NCBI GenBank assembly: GCA_964569795.1
Contig: CAZMVB010000007.1
Span: 62,001 to 126,000 of the forward strand
Direction of reading: 5' to 3'
Source of the DNA: JAHJDS01 sp964569795
Lineage (GTDB): Bacteria; Desulfobacterota; Desulfarculia; Desulfarculales; JAHJDS01
Length of the DNA: 64,000 bases
Every line of letters starts with the position of its first letter. The first letter of the stretch is position 1. A program made the position numbers and the translations under genes. Of the stretch, positions 52,867 through 61,797 are shown one piece after another. Under the pieces are notes generated by a model. That model saw nothing but the letters and a program-made list of their open reading frames with translations. It was not told the DNA's origin and did no database searches.

Positions 52867-54126
52867 ATGGCCGACGATCAAGCCAAGAGCATCTTGGTGG
52901 TGGGAGGCGGCATGAGCGGACTGACGGCCGCGGTCGAGGCGGCCGAGGTCGGCCGCCGCGTCGTCCTGGTCGAAAGGAACCCCTACCTGGGTGGTCGGGT
53001 GGCTCAGCTGCACCAGTATTTCCCCAAGCTCTGTCCGCCCGCCTGCGGACTGGAGATCAACTACCGGCGGCTCAGGGAAAACGACCGCATCCAGGTCCAT
53101 ACCCTGACCGAGGTCGAGTCCATCAGCGGCCAGGCCGGCGACTTCGAGGTGACCCTCAAGGTCAACCCGCGCCACGTCAACGCCAACTGCACCGCCTGCG
53201 GCAAGTGCGCCGAGGCCGTGGAGACGACCATCCCCAACCCCTTCAACTTCGGCATGGATACGATCAAGGCGGCCTACCTGCCGCACCCCATGGCCTACCC
53301 GCTGCGCTACGTCATCGATCCGTCCATCGCCGCCACCGACGAGGGCCAAAAGGCGGCCGCGGCCTGCGCCTACGCCGCCGTCGAGCTGGATCAAAAGCCC
53401 GAGACGGTCACCGTCAAGGTCGGCTCCATCGTCTGGGCCGGGGGCTGGGATCCCTATGACGCCGCCAAGCTCGAGAACTACGGCTTCGGGACCTTCCAGA
53501 ACGTCATCACCAACGTGATGATGGAGCGGCTGGCCTCGGACGACGGACCGACCGGCGGCCAGATCCTGCGGCCCGGGGACGGGACACCTCCCGGCAGCGT
53601 GGCCTTCATCCAGTGCGCCGGCAGCCGGGACGAGAATCACCTGGCCTACTGCAGCGGCATCTGCTGCCTGGCCTCGATGAAGCAGGCGACCTACGTCCGG
53701 GAGCAGTTGCCCAACACCGAGGCCTTCATCTTCTTCATCGACATCCGGACCCAGGATCGCCTCGAGCAGTTCTACGAGACGGCCAAGCTGGACGAGAAGC
53801 TCAAGTTCGTCAAGTCCAAGATCGCCCTGATCACCGAGGATGCGGCCACCGGCGCCCTGACCCTGGAGGGCGAGGACACCCGGTCCGGCGAGCAGATCCG
53901 GCAGACGGTGGACCTGGTCGTTCTGGCCACGGGCATGGTCCCGACCACGGCCGGCCTCAAGGTCCCGGCGGACGTCAGCTACGACGACTACGGATTCATC
54001 AGCGTCGATTCCGGTGTGGCCGGCATCGTCGGGGCCGGATGCATCAAGCGCCCCAACGACGTCTCCAGTTCGGTTCAGGACGCCACGGCCGCGGCCATGA
54101 AGGCGCTGGTGGCGGCGGGGAGGTAG
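52867..54126 (+). CDS. qmoA: quinone-interacting oxidoreductase subunit QmoA (HdrA-like flavoprotein)
   Basis: 419 residues with N-terminal FAD motif GGGMSGLTAAVEAAEVGRRV and a second-half HdrA signature FIQCAGSRDENHLAYCSGICCLASMKQA. Cysteines in CPPACGLEIN and CTACGKC bind Fe-S. The subunit belongs to the complex that passes electrons between menaquinol and APS reductase. The ATG at 52867 follows GGGAGG. It is followed after 6 bases by qmoB. Size and motifs match known QmoA. Confidence 0.93.
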   Translation: MADDQAKSILVVGGGMSGLTAAVEAAEVGRRVVLVERNPYLGGRVAQLHQYFPKLCPPACGLEINYRRLRENDRIQVHTLTEVESISGQAGDFEVTLKVNPRHVNANCTACGKCAEAVETTIPNPFNFGMDTIKAAYLPHPMAYPLRYVIDPSIAATDEGQKAAAACAYAAVELDQKPETVTVKVGSIVWAGGWDPYDAAKLENYGFGTFQNVITNVMMERLASDDGPTGGQILRPGDGTPPGSVAFIQCAGSRDENHLAYCSGICCLASMKQATYVREQLPNTEAFIFFIDIRTQDRLEQFYETAKLDEKLKFVKSKIALITEDAATGALTLEGEDTRSGEQIRQTVDLVVLATGMVPTTAGLKVPADVSYDDYGFISVDSGVAGIVGAGCIKRPNDVSSSVQDATAAAMKALVAAGR

Positions 54127-54132
54127 CAAGCG

Positions 54133-56436
54133 ATGGATAAGAAGACCGGCGTTTACATCTGCACCGGCTGCGGAATCGGTGATCTGCTCGACGTCGACGC
54201 CCTGGTCGAGGCGGCCGAGGAATCCAGCCCCGACGAGGTCAAGACCCACGCCGCCTTCTGCGGCGGCGAGGGTTTCGCCCAGATAACGGCGGACGTGGCC
54301 GACGGGACCAACACCATCGTCATCGCCGCCTGCAGCCCGAGGGCCTTTGCCGACAAGTTCAAGTTCGACGGCTGCATCGTCGAGCGGGCCAATCTGCGCG
54401 AGCACTGCGTTTACGTCCAGCCCACCGACGCCGAGATCGACGCCCTGGACGAGGACGACGAGGAAAAGACCAAGCTCAAGGAGTCCCGGCAGGAACTGGC
54501 CGAGGACTACATCCGGATGTCCCTGACCCGGGTCGGCAAGACGACCCTGCCCGAGCCCTACGCCGGCGAGGAGGGGACCGAGTTCTCCAAGACGATCCTG
54601 GTCATCGGCGGCGGCGTGGCCGGGCTGACCTCGGCCCGGGACGCCTCGGCGGCCGGCTACCCGGTGGTCCTGGTCGAGCAGGAGGCCGCCCTGGGCGGGT
54701 TCGCGGGGAAGATGCGGAAGCAGGCCCGCCTGCCCTACAAGGACCTCTACGACAAGGACGTGGACGACCTGGTGGCCGCAGTTTCGGGCGACGCCAACAT
54801 CAAGGTCCTGCTCGGTGCCAAGATCGACAAGATCGAGGGCGGCCCGGGGCTGTTCGACGTCTCGATCTCGGCCGACGGTTCGAGCTCGACCGAGAAGATC
54901 GGCTCGATCGTCCTGGCCACCGGCTGGACGCCCTACGACGCCACCAAGCTGGCCGACCTGGGTTACGGCGCCAGTCCGGACGTGATCACCAACGTCCAGC
55001 TCGAGGAGATGGCCGGTCAGGGCAAGATCACCCGGCCCAGTGACGGCCAGCCGGTGACCAAGGCGGCCTTCATCCAGTGCGCCGGCTCGCGTGACCCCCA
55101 GCACCTGCCGTACTGCTCCAGCGTCTGCTGCACCGTGTCGCTCAAGCAGGCCCTCTACCTCAGGGAGGACAACCCCGAGGCCCAGGTGTACGTCATCTAC
55201 AAGGACATGCGGACCCCGGGCCAGAGCGAGGACCTGTACCGCAAGGTCCAGCAGGACGGGGCGGTCTTCATCCGGGGTCAGGTCGAGAGCGTCGCCGCCG
55301 AGGGCGGCCAGTTGACCGTCGTCGCCCAGGACGAGCTCCTGGCCGAGTCGATCAGCCTGGACGAGCTGGACCTGGTGGTCCTGGCCACGGGCCTGGTGCC
55401 GACCACCAAGCCGACCCGGGCGATGATCGACAAGTTCCTCAAGGCCGAGGCCGAGGCGGCTGAGGGCGACGAGGCAAAGAAGGATGAGGAAAAGGCGGGT
55501 CCGGAACTGGCCGAGGACGCGGCCCTGGCCGGCGGGAACATCTTGAACCTTCAGTATCGCCAGGGACCGGGCCTGCCCCTGCTCAAGTACGGCTACCCCG
55601 ACTCGCACTTCATCTGCTTCCCCTACGAGACCCGGCGGACGGGCATCTACGCCGCGGGCGCGGTCCGGCGGCCCATGGGCCTGACCGACGCCAAGGAGGA
55701 CGCGGCCGGGGCGGCCTGCAAGGCGGTCCAGTGCACCGAGGCCACGGCCATCGGCCGGGCGGTCCATCCCCGGGCCTGGGACCTGTCCTTCCCCGAGTTC
55801 TTCATGCAGCGCTGCACCCAGTGCAAGCGGTGCACCGAGGAGTGTCCCTTCGGGGCGATCAACGAGGACGAGAAGGCCAACCCCCTGCCCAACCCGACCC
55901 GGTGCCGCCGCTGCGGGGTGTGCATGGGCGCCTGTCCGGAACGGATCATCTCCTTCAAGAACTACTCGGTGGACATGATCGGGTCGATGATCAAGTCCAT
56001 CGAGGTCCCCGACGAGGACGAGGAGAAACCCCGGGTCATCGCCCTGGTCTGCGAGAACGACGCCTACCCGGCCCTGGACGCGGCCGGCCTCAAGGGCAGG
56101 CGCCTGTCGCCTTACGTCCGGGTGATCCCCCTGCGCTGCCTGGGGGGCCTGAACCTGGTCTGGATCGCCGACGCCCTGTCCAAGGGCATCGACGGCATCA
56201 TTCTCCTGGGCTGCCGCCACGGCGACAACTACCAGTGCCACTTCATCAAGGGGTCGCTGTTGGCCGAGACCAGGCTGTCCAAGGTCTCCGAGACCCTGAA
56301 CCGGCTGGCCCTGGAGAGCGAGCGGGTCCGCTTCCGCGAGGTGTCCATCGCCGACGCGGACAAGCTGCCCGAGATCATCAACGGCTTTGTGGATGATCTG
56401 GGCGAGTTCGATCCCAACCCGTACAAGGGTTTCTAG
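54133..56436 (+). CDS. qmoB: quinone-interacting oxidoreductase subunit QmoB (HdrA/MvhD-like)
   Basis: 767 residues. An HdrA-type flavoprotein with GGGVAGLTSARDAS (FAD, about 157-170) and FIQCAGSRDPQHLPYCSSVCC. Two 4Fe-4S ferredoxin motifs follow (CTQCKRCTEECP and CRRCGVCMGACP, about 560-600). An MvhD-like C-terminal domain is present: RCLGGLNLVWIADAL and LLGCRHGDNYQCHF. An acidic, Glu/Ala-rich insertion near residue 445 is a linker. Start ATG 54133 follows GGGGAGG. It sits between qmoA and the HdrC-like gene. Together the complex links to APS reductase. Confidence 0.93.
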   Translation: MDKKTGVYICTGCGIGDLLDVDALVEAAEESSPDEVKTHAAFCGGEGFAQITADVADGTNTIVIAACSPRAFADKFKFDGCIVERANLREHCVYVQPTDAEIDALDEDDEEKTKLKESRQELAEDYIRMSLTRVGKTTLPEPYAGEEGTEFSKTILVIGGGVAGLTSARDASAAGYPVVLVEQEAALGGFAGKMRKQARLPYKDLYDKDVDDLVAAVSGDANIKVLLGAKIDKIEGGPGLFDVSISADGSSSTEKIGSIVLATGWTPYDATKLADLGYGASPDVITNVQLEEMAGQGKITRPSDGQPVTKAAFIQCAGSRDPQHLPYCSSVCCTVSLKQALYLREDNPEAQVYVIYKDMRTPGQSEDLYRKVQQDGAVFIRGQVESVAAEGGQLTVVAQDELLAESISLDELDLVVLATGLVPTTKPTRAMIDKFLKAEAEAAEGDEAKKDEEKAGPELAEDAALAGGNILNLQYRQGPGLPLLKYGYPDSHFICFPYETRRTGIYAAGAVRRPMGLTDAKEDAAGAACKAVQCTEATAIGRAVHPRAWDLSFPEFFMQRCTQCKRCTEECPFGAINEDEKANPLPNPTRCRRCGVCMGACPERIISFKNYSVDMIGSMIKSIEVPDEDEEKPRVIALVCENDAYPALDAAGLKGRRLSPYVRVIPLRCLGGLNLVWIADALSKGIDGIILLGCRHGDNYQCHFIKGSLLAETRLSKVSETLNRLALESERVRFREVSIADADKLPEIINGFVDDLGEFDPNPYKGF

Positions 56437-56670
56437 GCGCGATCAGACGGCCCGGCCGCCTGGTCGGGCCGCCGAAATATTACGGTTCCCGGGCCCGGGA
56501 CGGCCCGGGGACCGGGGACGTCCCCGATCGGGGTCACCGGCTGGCCAGCCGCGGCGACGGTATGGTATTCTCAGTCGTCCGGCGGCCGGTTCGACGGCCG
56601 GGGATCGTCCAGGGGGGTTCGGCCCGCCGCTGGCCGGAGGCCGCAGGGAACAACAAGCAACGAGAGTGCC

Positions 56671-57291
56671 ATGACCCTTCATAACAGCGCCGGTCCCGGG
56701 GAATCAGCCTCCCCGGCGACCTATAACCCGGCCTTCGCCAACGAGGTTTTCCGGAACGTGGACTCGGGCGAAGAGATCAAGATGTGCATGCAGTGCGGCG
56801 TCTGCGCCGCCTCCTGCCCCTTGTCCCTGGTGATGGACTATTCGCCCCGCAAGATCTTCACCCTGATCCGGGCCGGACGCCGGGAGGAGGTCCTGTCCAG
56901 CCGGGCCATTCTGCTGTGCACCTCGTGTTACGCCTGCAAGGTCCGCTGTCCCCGGAAGGTGCCGGTGGTGGACGTGATGCACGGCCTGGCCCGCTACGCC
57001 ATCGTCCTGGGCTACGCCTCCCGGCCCCTGACCCAGAGCTTCGGCACCCACTTCTGGGGCAGCATCTACAAGGTCGGCCGGATCGACGAGAAGGAGGTCT
57101 CGCGCAAGTACTTCTTCCGCGACGGCCCGATCAAGGCGGCCAAGTACGGCCTGGAGATGGCCGACATCGGTCTCAAGCTGATGACCCGGCGGCGGATGAA
57201 ACTCCTGCCCGAGCGTCCGATTCGAGGCATCGTCGATCTGCGGAAAATGCTCGATACGGCCGCGGAAAAGGGGAAGGGGAGGGCCGACTGA
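56671..57291 (+). CDS. hdrC: HdrC-like iron-sulfur protein in the qmo block
   Basis: 206 residues with two 4Fe-4S motifs: C-M-Q-C-G-V-C-A-A-S-C-P (about 35-45) and C-T-S-C-Y-A-C-K-V-R-C-P (about 78-90), as in heterodisulfide reductase subunit C. No membrane helices are present. QmoC normally fuses this module to a cytochrome b-like membrane domain. The gene lies 234 bases after qmoB and its stop overlaps the hdrB start (TGATG). It presumably replaces the Fe-S part of QmoC. Confidence 0.88.
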   Translation: MTLHNSAGPGESASPATYNPAFANEVFRNVDSGEEIKMCMQCGVCAASCPLSLVMDYSPRKIFTLIRAGRREEVLSSRAILLCTSCYACKVRCPRKVPVVDVMHGLARYAIVLGYASRPLTQSFGTHFWGSIYKVGRIDEKEVSRKYFFRDGPIKAAKYGLEMADIGLKLMTRRRMKLLPERPIRGIVDLRKMLDTAAEKGKGRAD

Positions 57292-58175
57292 TGGACTACT
57301 TCATGTATGCCGGCTGTTCGCTGGAGGGTCCCAACAGCGGGTCCCATTACCTGGTGTCCCTCGAAGCCTGCGCCGAGCCGCTGGGAATCGAGTTTCACGA
57401 CCTGGAGGACTGGAGCTGCTGCGGGGCCTCGATCTCCTACGTCGGGGGCAACGAGCTTTCGGTCAAGGTCCTGGCCGCCCGGAACCTGGCCCTGGCCCAG
57501 GCCGAGGGGGGGTATGACATCGTCGCCCCGTGCAGTTCGTGCTACATCGTCCTGAACAAGATCGGCCACGAGTTGGACGAGGACCCCGACCTCCGAGCCC
57601 GGGTCAACGAGATCCTGGCCCAGGGGGGTCTGGAGTACAAGGGCGGCATCCGGACCCGGCACGTCCTGGACGTGCTCTACCACGACGTCGGTCCGGACAA
57701 GATCGCCGCGGCCGTGACCAAGCCGCTCCAGGGGATGAAGGTCGCCGGGTACGTCGGCTGCCAGACGGTCAGGCCTTACGGGGAATACGACTCGACCGAG
57801 CGGCCGGTGATCATGGACCGGCTGATCAGGGCCCTGGGGGCCGAGGCGGTGGATTTTCCGCGGCGGACCCGCTGCTGCGGCTCGGGCATCTTCCTGACCG
57901 AGATGGAACTCTGCTCCTCCCTGGTCAAGGACATCCTCAAGGACGCGGTGGACCGGGAGGCCAAGCTGATCGCCACGTCCTGTCCCATGTGCCAGATGAA
58001 CCTCGAGGTCTATCAGTCGCGGATCAACAAGCTGCACGGCACCAGCTTCAACGTGCCGGTGGTGTTCATCACCCAGCTCATGGCCGCCGCCTTCGGCCTG
58101 AACCTCAAAAAGGCCGCCGCCCTGAACCGCAATCTGGGCACGGCCCGGAAGCTGGTGGCCGAGGCCGTGGCCTGA
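57291..58175 (+). CDS. hdrB: HdrB-like CCG-domain protein in the qmo block
   Basis: 294 residues with two complete CCG (cysteine-rich) domains. The first has C in YAGCSLEGP, WSCCGASIS and CSSCY. The second has VGCQTVRPYG, TRCCGSGIF and CPMCQMN. In HdrB these bind noncubane 4Fe-4S clusters and carry the thiol/disulfide chemistry. Start ATG 57291 overlaps the hdrC stop. Together with HdrC it forms a soluble HdrBC unit following qmoAB, the arrangement reported for Gram-positive sulfate reducers. Its acceptor is not determined from sequence. Confidence 0.9.
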   Translation: MDYFMYAGCSLEGPNSGSHYLVSLEACAEPLGIEFHDLEDWSCCGASISYVGGNELSVKVLAARNLALAQAEGGYDIVAPCSSCYIVLNKIGHELDEDPDLRARVNEILAQGGLEYKGGIRTRHVLDVLYHDVGPDKIAAAVTKPLQGMKVAGYVGCQTVRPYGEYDSTERPVIMDRLIRALGAEAVDFPRRTRCCGSGIFLTEMELCSSLVKDILKDAVDREAKLIATSCPMCQMNLEVYQSRINKLHGTSFNVPVVFITQLMAAAFGLNLKKAAALNRNLGTARKLVAEAVA

Positions 58176-58668
58176 TAGGGCCCGGGGCGGAAAAGATTTT
58201 AAATGGCCTGAAGTCCGCGGGCCCCCGACGGTCAGGGCGGGCTTGGGCCGGGAGGTTTTTCAACCACTTTACGGCTGCCACAGTTCGTGGGGCTGACTTG
58301 CGTGTTGTTTCCTGATCCGGCTTTCTGATGCGGAGGTCGGGCCCTCTCGGGGGCGCGATCGTCACCTGAATCTACAGCGATGAAACCGCGGAGAAACGGG
58401 ACCTGATAACCGAAGTTGACCCGGAAGCTGTTCTCCGGCCGGCCGCTCATTCCGCCGCGTCCGGCCGCCACCCGCGCAGTATCCTGAGGTGGGACAGCCC
58501 CACGAACTGTCAGCATCTTAGCCCATACCCGCCGCCGGGCCCCGGCCGAGTTCGGTCCGGGGTCTTCTTTGTGGCAGCCTTGACCCGTCGGCCCGTCGGC
58601 CTTAAGTTGAAGGTAAGGCCGACCGGTCAGGGGACCGCCGGCGCCGTTAACTCGCGAGCCCCGAGGCG
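58176..58668. other. intergenic region after hdrB, possible small transcript
   Basis: 493 bases without a supported gene. A hairpin/T-rich terminator at 58540-58569 closes it. GTGGG-acagC-CCCAC nested inside CTGA...TCAG at about 58481-58512 gives another stem. No family of riboswitch or RNA is recognised. The terminator could simply end the qmo-hdr transcript. Confidence 0.4.
58540..58569 (+). terminator. rho-independent terminator-like hairpin
   Basis: CCCCGG (58540-58545) pairs with CCGGGG (58557-58562), with inner pairs CCGA/TCGG, followed by TCTTCTTT. It lies about 365 bases after hdrB and 100 bases before the zinc-finger-type gene. Confidence 0.5.
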
Positions 58669-58941
58669 ATGATGACCGATATCGACGAGAGCATTTGCCC
58701 CCACTGCGGACAGAAGATGAAGCGGTGGGACCCCGGGCCCGAGTCGTCCTGGGGCGTCCCCTTTCTGTGGGTCTGTTTCAACGACGACTGCCCCTACTAC
58801 GTCCGGGGCTGGGATCACATGATGACCACCCAGCAGATCAAGGCCTCCTACCGCCACCGCCTGATCCCCGGCACCAAGGACGCCGGTCCCCTGGCCGTGT
58901 GGTCGCCCTATGCCCTGCGGGACGGGATAATCGAGGACTAG
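58669..58941 (+). CDS. small protein with N-terminal zinc-finger-type cysteines
   Basis: 90 residues. The N-terminus has C-P-H-C-G at about 10-14, and C-F-N-D-D-C follows near 36-41, so a single zinc ribbon is likely. The pattern resembles small ogr/Delta-like or zinc-ribbon proteins. It starts with tandem ATGs at 58669/58672 after GAGG. Function unknown. It is alone between the terminator and a convergent gene. Confidence 0.65.
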   Translation: MMTDIDESICPHCGQKMKRWDPGPESSWGVPFLWVCFNDDCPYYVRGWDHMMTTQQIKASYRHRLIPGTKDAGPLAVWSPYALRDGIIED

Positions 58942-58995
58942 CCCGGATTATTCATGAGGGCTCGGACCGGACCCTGTCTGAATCAGGGGGCCCGA

Positions 58996-59493
58996 CTAAC
59001 GGCCGCAGGCGGCCCCGGCCAGGGCCTGATAGGCGGCCAGGATGCGGGCCTCTTTTCGGCGGCGGGACTGGTCGAGCCTCCAGGGAGGCACGGCGGCCAG
59101 TCGGGCCGCCAGTTGGTCGCGGTCCGGCAGGTTTTCCCGGCGGGACCCGATCACCCGGCCGGTCAGGCTGTCCACGATCTCGACCTGGTCGCCGTTGGTG
59201 ACCACGGTCAGGGGGATGACGGTCTCGGCCAGGAGACGGGCGGCGGCCGTGGCCGCCCGGGACAGGTTCGAGATCCAGCCCGGGGCGCAGACCACGATCG
59301 CCGCCGGCCGGCCGTCGAGGGTGATCAAAAAGTCGATGATGAACGGCGGCCCCTCGTATTCGGGCTGGTCCGGGGCGAGCCCGACGTGGGTCGTCAGGTC
59401 CGACTGGTGGAAGCCCTTGTTCTCGAGCAGAAACCGGCGGAAGGCCGCAAAGGTCTCGGCGGTCCCGCAGCGGGTGGGCTGAAAGGTATTCAT
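58996..59493 (-). CDS. stand-alone HsdR N-terminal-like (restriction-endonuclease fold) protein
   Basis: 165 residues resembling the type I restriction enzyme R-subunit N-terminal domain. The core reads PFIIDFLITLDGRPAAIVVCAP, corresponding to the D...ExK nuclease strands, but the E-x-K position is not clear (PAAIVV), so nuclease activity is doubtful. No HsdM or HsdS is near, so this is not a restriction system. Such short proteins are common in Desulfobacterota. The ATG is at 59493. The role is unknown. Confidence 0.65.
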   Translation of the reverse strand: MNTFQPTRCGTAETFAAFRRFLLENKGFHQSDLTTHVGLAPDQPEYEGPPFIIDFLITLDGRPAAIVVCAPGWISNLSRAATAAARLLAETVIPLTVVTNGDQVEIVDSLTGRVIGSRRENLPDRDQLAARLAAVPPWRLDQSRRRKEARILAAYQALAGAACGR

Positions 59494-59582
59494 GATTATC
59501 TCAATTCGGGTGGCGAATTTAAGTTTAACATGGTTGATGGCTTAATTCAGGCCGTAAGTAGCGGGGCGGCTTTGGGAGCGAC

Positions 59583-60344
59583 ATGAAACTGAACGTCGGT
59601 CGGAATGATCCCTGCCCCTGCGGCAGCGGCAAGAAATTCAAGAACTGCCACCTGGGGCTGGAGGTGGAGCTGCTGCTGCGGCGGGACGAGCCCCTGTCCC
59701 CGGCCGCCGCCCACCTGATCTGCGCCCTGCCCGGGGTGACCTACGGCCGTTCGGCCGAGATGGCGGCCGCCTTCCAGACCGGGGGTGTCCGGCTCAAGTT
59801 TGTGGACCTGGCGGCCTATCACCGGCTGGGCCTGGGCGGCGCGGGCCGCGAGGCCCCGAAAAGCGGCGACAGCGCCGGGGTGTTCATCAATCCGATCAAG
59901 ACCAGGGGCGTGGACCCGGATCAGCTCTACCTGGCCGTCAGCCGCCACGTCAGCGACTCGACCCTGATCCACCAGTTGGCCCACGTCCTCCATTATCTGA
60001 ACGACGAGCCGCCCGGGCCGGACCTGACCGGACGCCTGGCCCTGGAGACCGGCATCCCGGTCGAGCAACTGGAGCACACCGCCCAGTACGCCCGCTGGCT
60101 GGACGAGTTGCGGAAAAAATTCGCGGTCGAGCCCGACGCCGAGGACGCCATTGTCCTGTATTTGTATGAGCGGGATCTGCTCCTGAACGACGACTCGATC
60201 GCCGCGGACAACCGGACCGAAATGCTGGTCGGCGCCGAGCGGATGATGCGCCACCTGCGCACCCACACCGCCGAGATCGACGACCTGATCAAATCCCGGC
60301 CGGGCTACATCGGTCCGGCCGATGGCCGAAGCGACGAGGGCTGA
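59583..60344 (+). CDS. SEC-C motif protein
   Basis: 253 residues with an N-terminal SEC-C zinc motif C-P-C-G-S-G-K-K-F-K-N-C-H (residues 11-23), normally found at the C-terminus of SecA. The remaining 230 residues are not recognised; a helical region with HQLAHVLHYLNDEPPGPDLTG is visible, and an acidic stretch is present. ATG at 59583 follows GGGAG. It is divergent from the HsdR-like gene and followed after 35 bases by a phosphoribosyltransferase. Confidence 0.75.
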   Translation: MKLNVGRNDPCPCGSGKKFKNCHLGLEVELLLRRDEPLSPAAAHLICALPGVTYGRSAEMAAAFQTGGVRLKFVDLAAYHRLGLGGAGREAPKSGDSAGVFINPIKTRGVDPDQLYLAVSRHVSDSTLIHQLAHVLHYLNDEPPGPDLTGRLALETGIPVEQLEHTAQYARWLDELRKKFAVEPDAEDAIVLYLYERDLLLNDDSIAADNRTEMLVGAERMMRHLRTHTAEIDDLIKSRPGYIGPADGRSDEG

Positions 60345-60379
60345 CGGTCCGGGTAGATCAGGGCCGCGGGGGAGGGACG

Positions 60380-61018
60380 ATGATGGCGGCCGCGTACCAG
60401 GACCGGGACGACGCCGGCCGCCGGTTGGCCGTGGCCCTGGCGGCCTACGCCGGACCCGGGACCGTGGTCCTGGCCATTCCCAACGGCGGGGTGGCCGTGG
60501 CCGTGCCCATCGCCCGCGCCCTGGACTGCCCCCTCCATCTGATGGTCGTCCGCAAGATTTTATTTCCTCACACCACCGAGGCCGGTTTCGGGGCGGTAAG
60601 CTCCGACGGGACCACGGTCATCGATCAGGCCCTGGCCGGCAGGGCGGGGCTTTCAACGGCCCAGATCGAGACCCAGCGGCAACAAGCCCTCGAGAGCGTC
60701 AAGGCCCGCCTGGCCCGCTACGGCGCCCGGGCCGAGCCGCCGCCCCTGGCCGGCCGGACCGTGATCCTGGTGGACGACGGCCTGGCCTCGGGCTCGACCA
60801 TGGAGGCCGCGGTCAGGATCGCCCGGAGCCGGGCGCCGCAGCGGATCGTCGTCGCCGCGCCCACCGCCTCGGCCCGGGCCATGGCCCGGCTCGAACCGCT
60901 GGTTGATGATCTGATTTGCCCCCACGTGGGGACCGGTCCGGTCTTTGCCGTGGCCAACGCCTTTGCCCGCTGGTACGACGTCAGCGACGACGAGGTGGAA
61001 AGGCTGCTGGAGGGCTAA
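60380..61018 (+). CDS. phosphoribosyltransferase family protein
   Basis: 212 residues. The PRPP-binding motif VILVDDGLASGSTM is at about residues 130-143. The N-terminal strand reads GPGTVVLAIPNGGVAVAVPIARALDCPL, a pattern of putative phosphoribosyltransferases in this group. No clear base specificity. ATG at 60380 after GGGGGAGGG. Its stop overlaps the convergent YkgJ-like gene by 4 bases. Confidence 0.85.
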   Translation: MMAAAYQDRDDAGRRLAVALAAYAGPGTVVLAIPNGGVAVAVPIARALDCPLHLMVVRKILFPHTTEAGFGAVSSDGTTVIDQALAGRAGLSTAQIETQRQQALESVKARLARYGARAEPPPLAGRTVILVDDGLASGSTMEAAVRIARSRAPQRIVVAAPTASARAMARLEPLVDDLICPHVGTGPVFAVANAFARWYDVSDDEVERLLEG

Positions 61019-61797
61019 ACTGACCTGGGTTTCAGGGTCGGGTCCCCGAACAGGGCGAACCGGAGCCACTTCATGCCCAGTTCCAGCAGGGCCTCGTCGG
61101 TCTCGCGGGCGGCCTCGATTTCCGCCGGGTCCAGATCAAAGGCCTCCCGGAACCGGGTGTTGAACACGAACTGACGGAAGCGGTCCAGGTTGTAGGACAC
61201 CAGGTTGAACATCTGGATCTTGCGGAAGGCCTCCTCGTCGCTGACCGGCGCGGCCTTGAGGTCCTGGCGGGTGATGATCTCCATCCACTGATCGTTGTGG
61301 CGGTGATGGTCGTCCAGGCCCTGGTCGGCCATCCATTCCGGGGCGGTCCAGGTCGGTCCGGCCTCGAAACCCCGGCAGTGATCCTCCCTCACCAGGAAGA
61401 ACATCTCCCGGGCCCGCCCACCGGCCTCTCCCGCGGCCGAGCCCCGGCCCAGGGGATAGAGCCGGCAGGCCCCGGGCCGGTCGGGATATACTTGGCAGCC
61501 GGCGGCGCTCACAAAGGGGCAGCGGCCGCCGGCGGCCATGGCCAGTTTGCGGCGGGGGAAGTCGCGCGGCCGGCCCGGATCGAGGCGGGTGCATTGTTCC
61601 AGAAAGTCGCCGGTGGGCAGCCCCAGGTTCCGGCTCAGCCGGAGGATGTCGTACGGGGTCAGGGTCAGGTCCAGCTTCTGGCAGCACTCGGTGAAGCAGG
61701 GCACCCCGGGGTGGCAGGCAAAGGTGAACCGCTTTTCCCCCAGGGGCTCGAACCGGGTTGACGGCCGATCCGCGGGGCTACTTGCCATCCGGTTCAC
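61015..61797 (-). CDS. YkgJ family cysteine-cluster protein (copy 1)
   Basis: 260 residues with the YkgJ cysteine pattern: FACHPGVPCFTECCQKLDLTLTPYDILRL near the start, and a middle CPFVSAAGCQVYPDRPGACRLYPLG. Such proteins bind a metal or Fe-S cluster, function poorly known. It follows a paralogue in tandem with a 20-base overlap. I use GTG 61797; ATG 61788 is possible. The C-terminal end after the last cysteines is helical, without further motif. Confidence 0.78.
   Translation of the reverse strand: MNRMASSPADRPSTRFEPLGEKRFTFACHPGVPCFTECCQKLDLTLTPYDILRLSRNLGLPTGDFLEQCTRLDPGRPRDFPRRKLAMAAGGRCPFVSAAGCQVYPDRPGACRLYPLGRGSAAGEAGGRAREMFFLVREDHCRGFEAGPTWTAPEWMADQGLDDHHRHNDQWMEIITRQDLKAAPVSDEEAFRKIQMFNLVSYNLDRFRQFVFNTRFREAFDLDPAEIEAARETDEALLELGMKWLRFALFGDPTLKPRSV

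Noticed and set aside
52861..56241. Very long open frame on the minus strand opposite qmoAB
   Set aside because: It mirrors GC-rich codon use of the real genes; no known domains, and the plus-strand proteins are clearly real.
58380..58570. ZTP or fluoride riboswitch
   Set aside because: Some stem sequences looked similar, but the conserved core bases do not match.
58996..59493. Restriction-modification system
   Set aside because: Only an HsdR-N-like domain is present; no methylase, specificity or helicase gene nearby.
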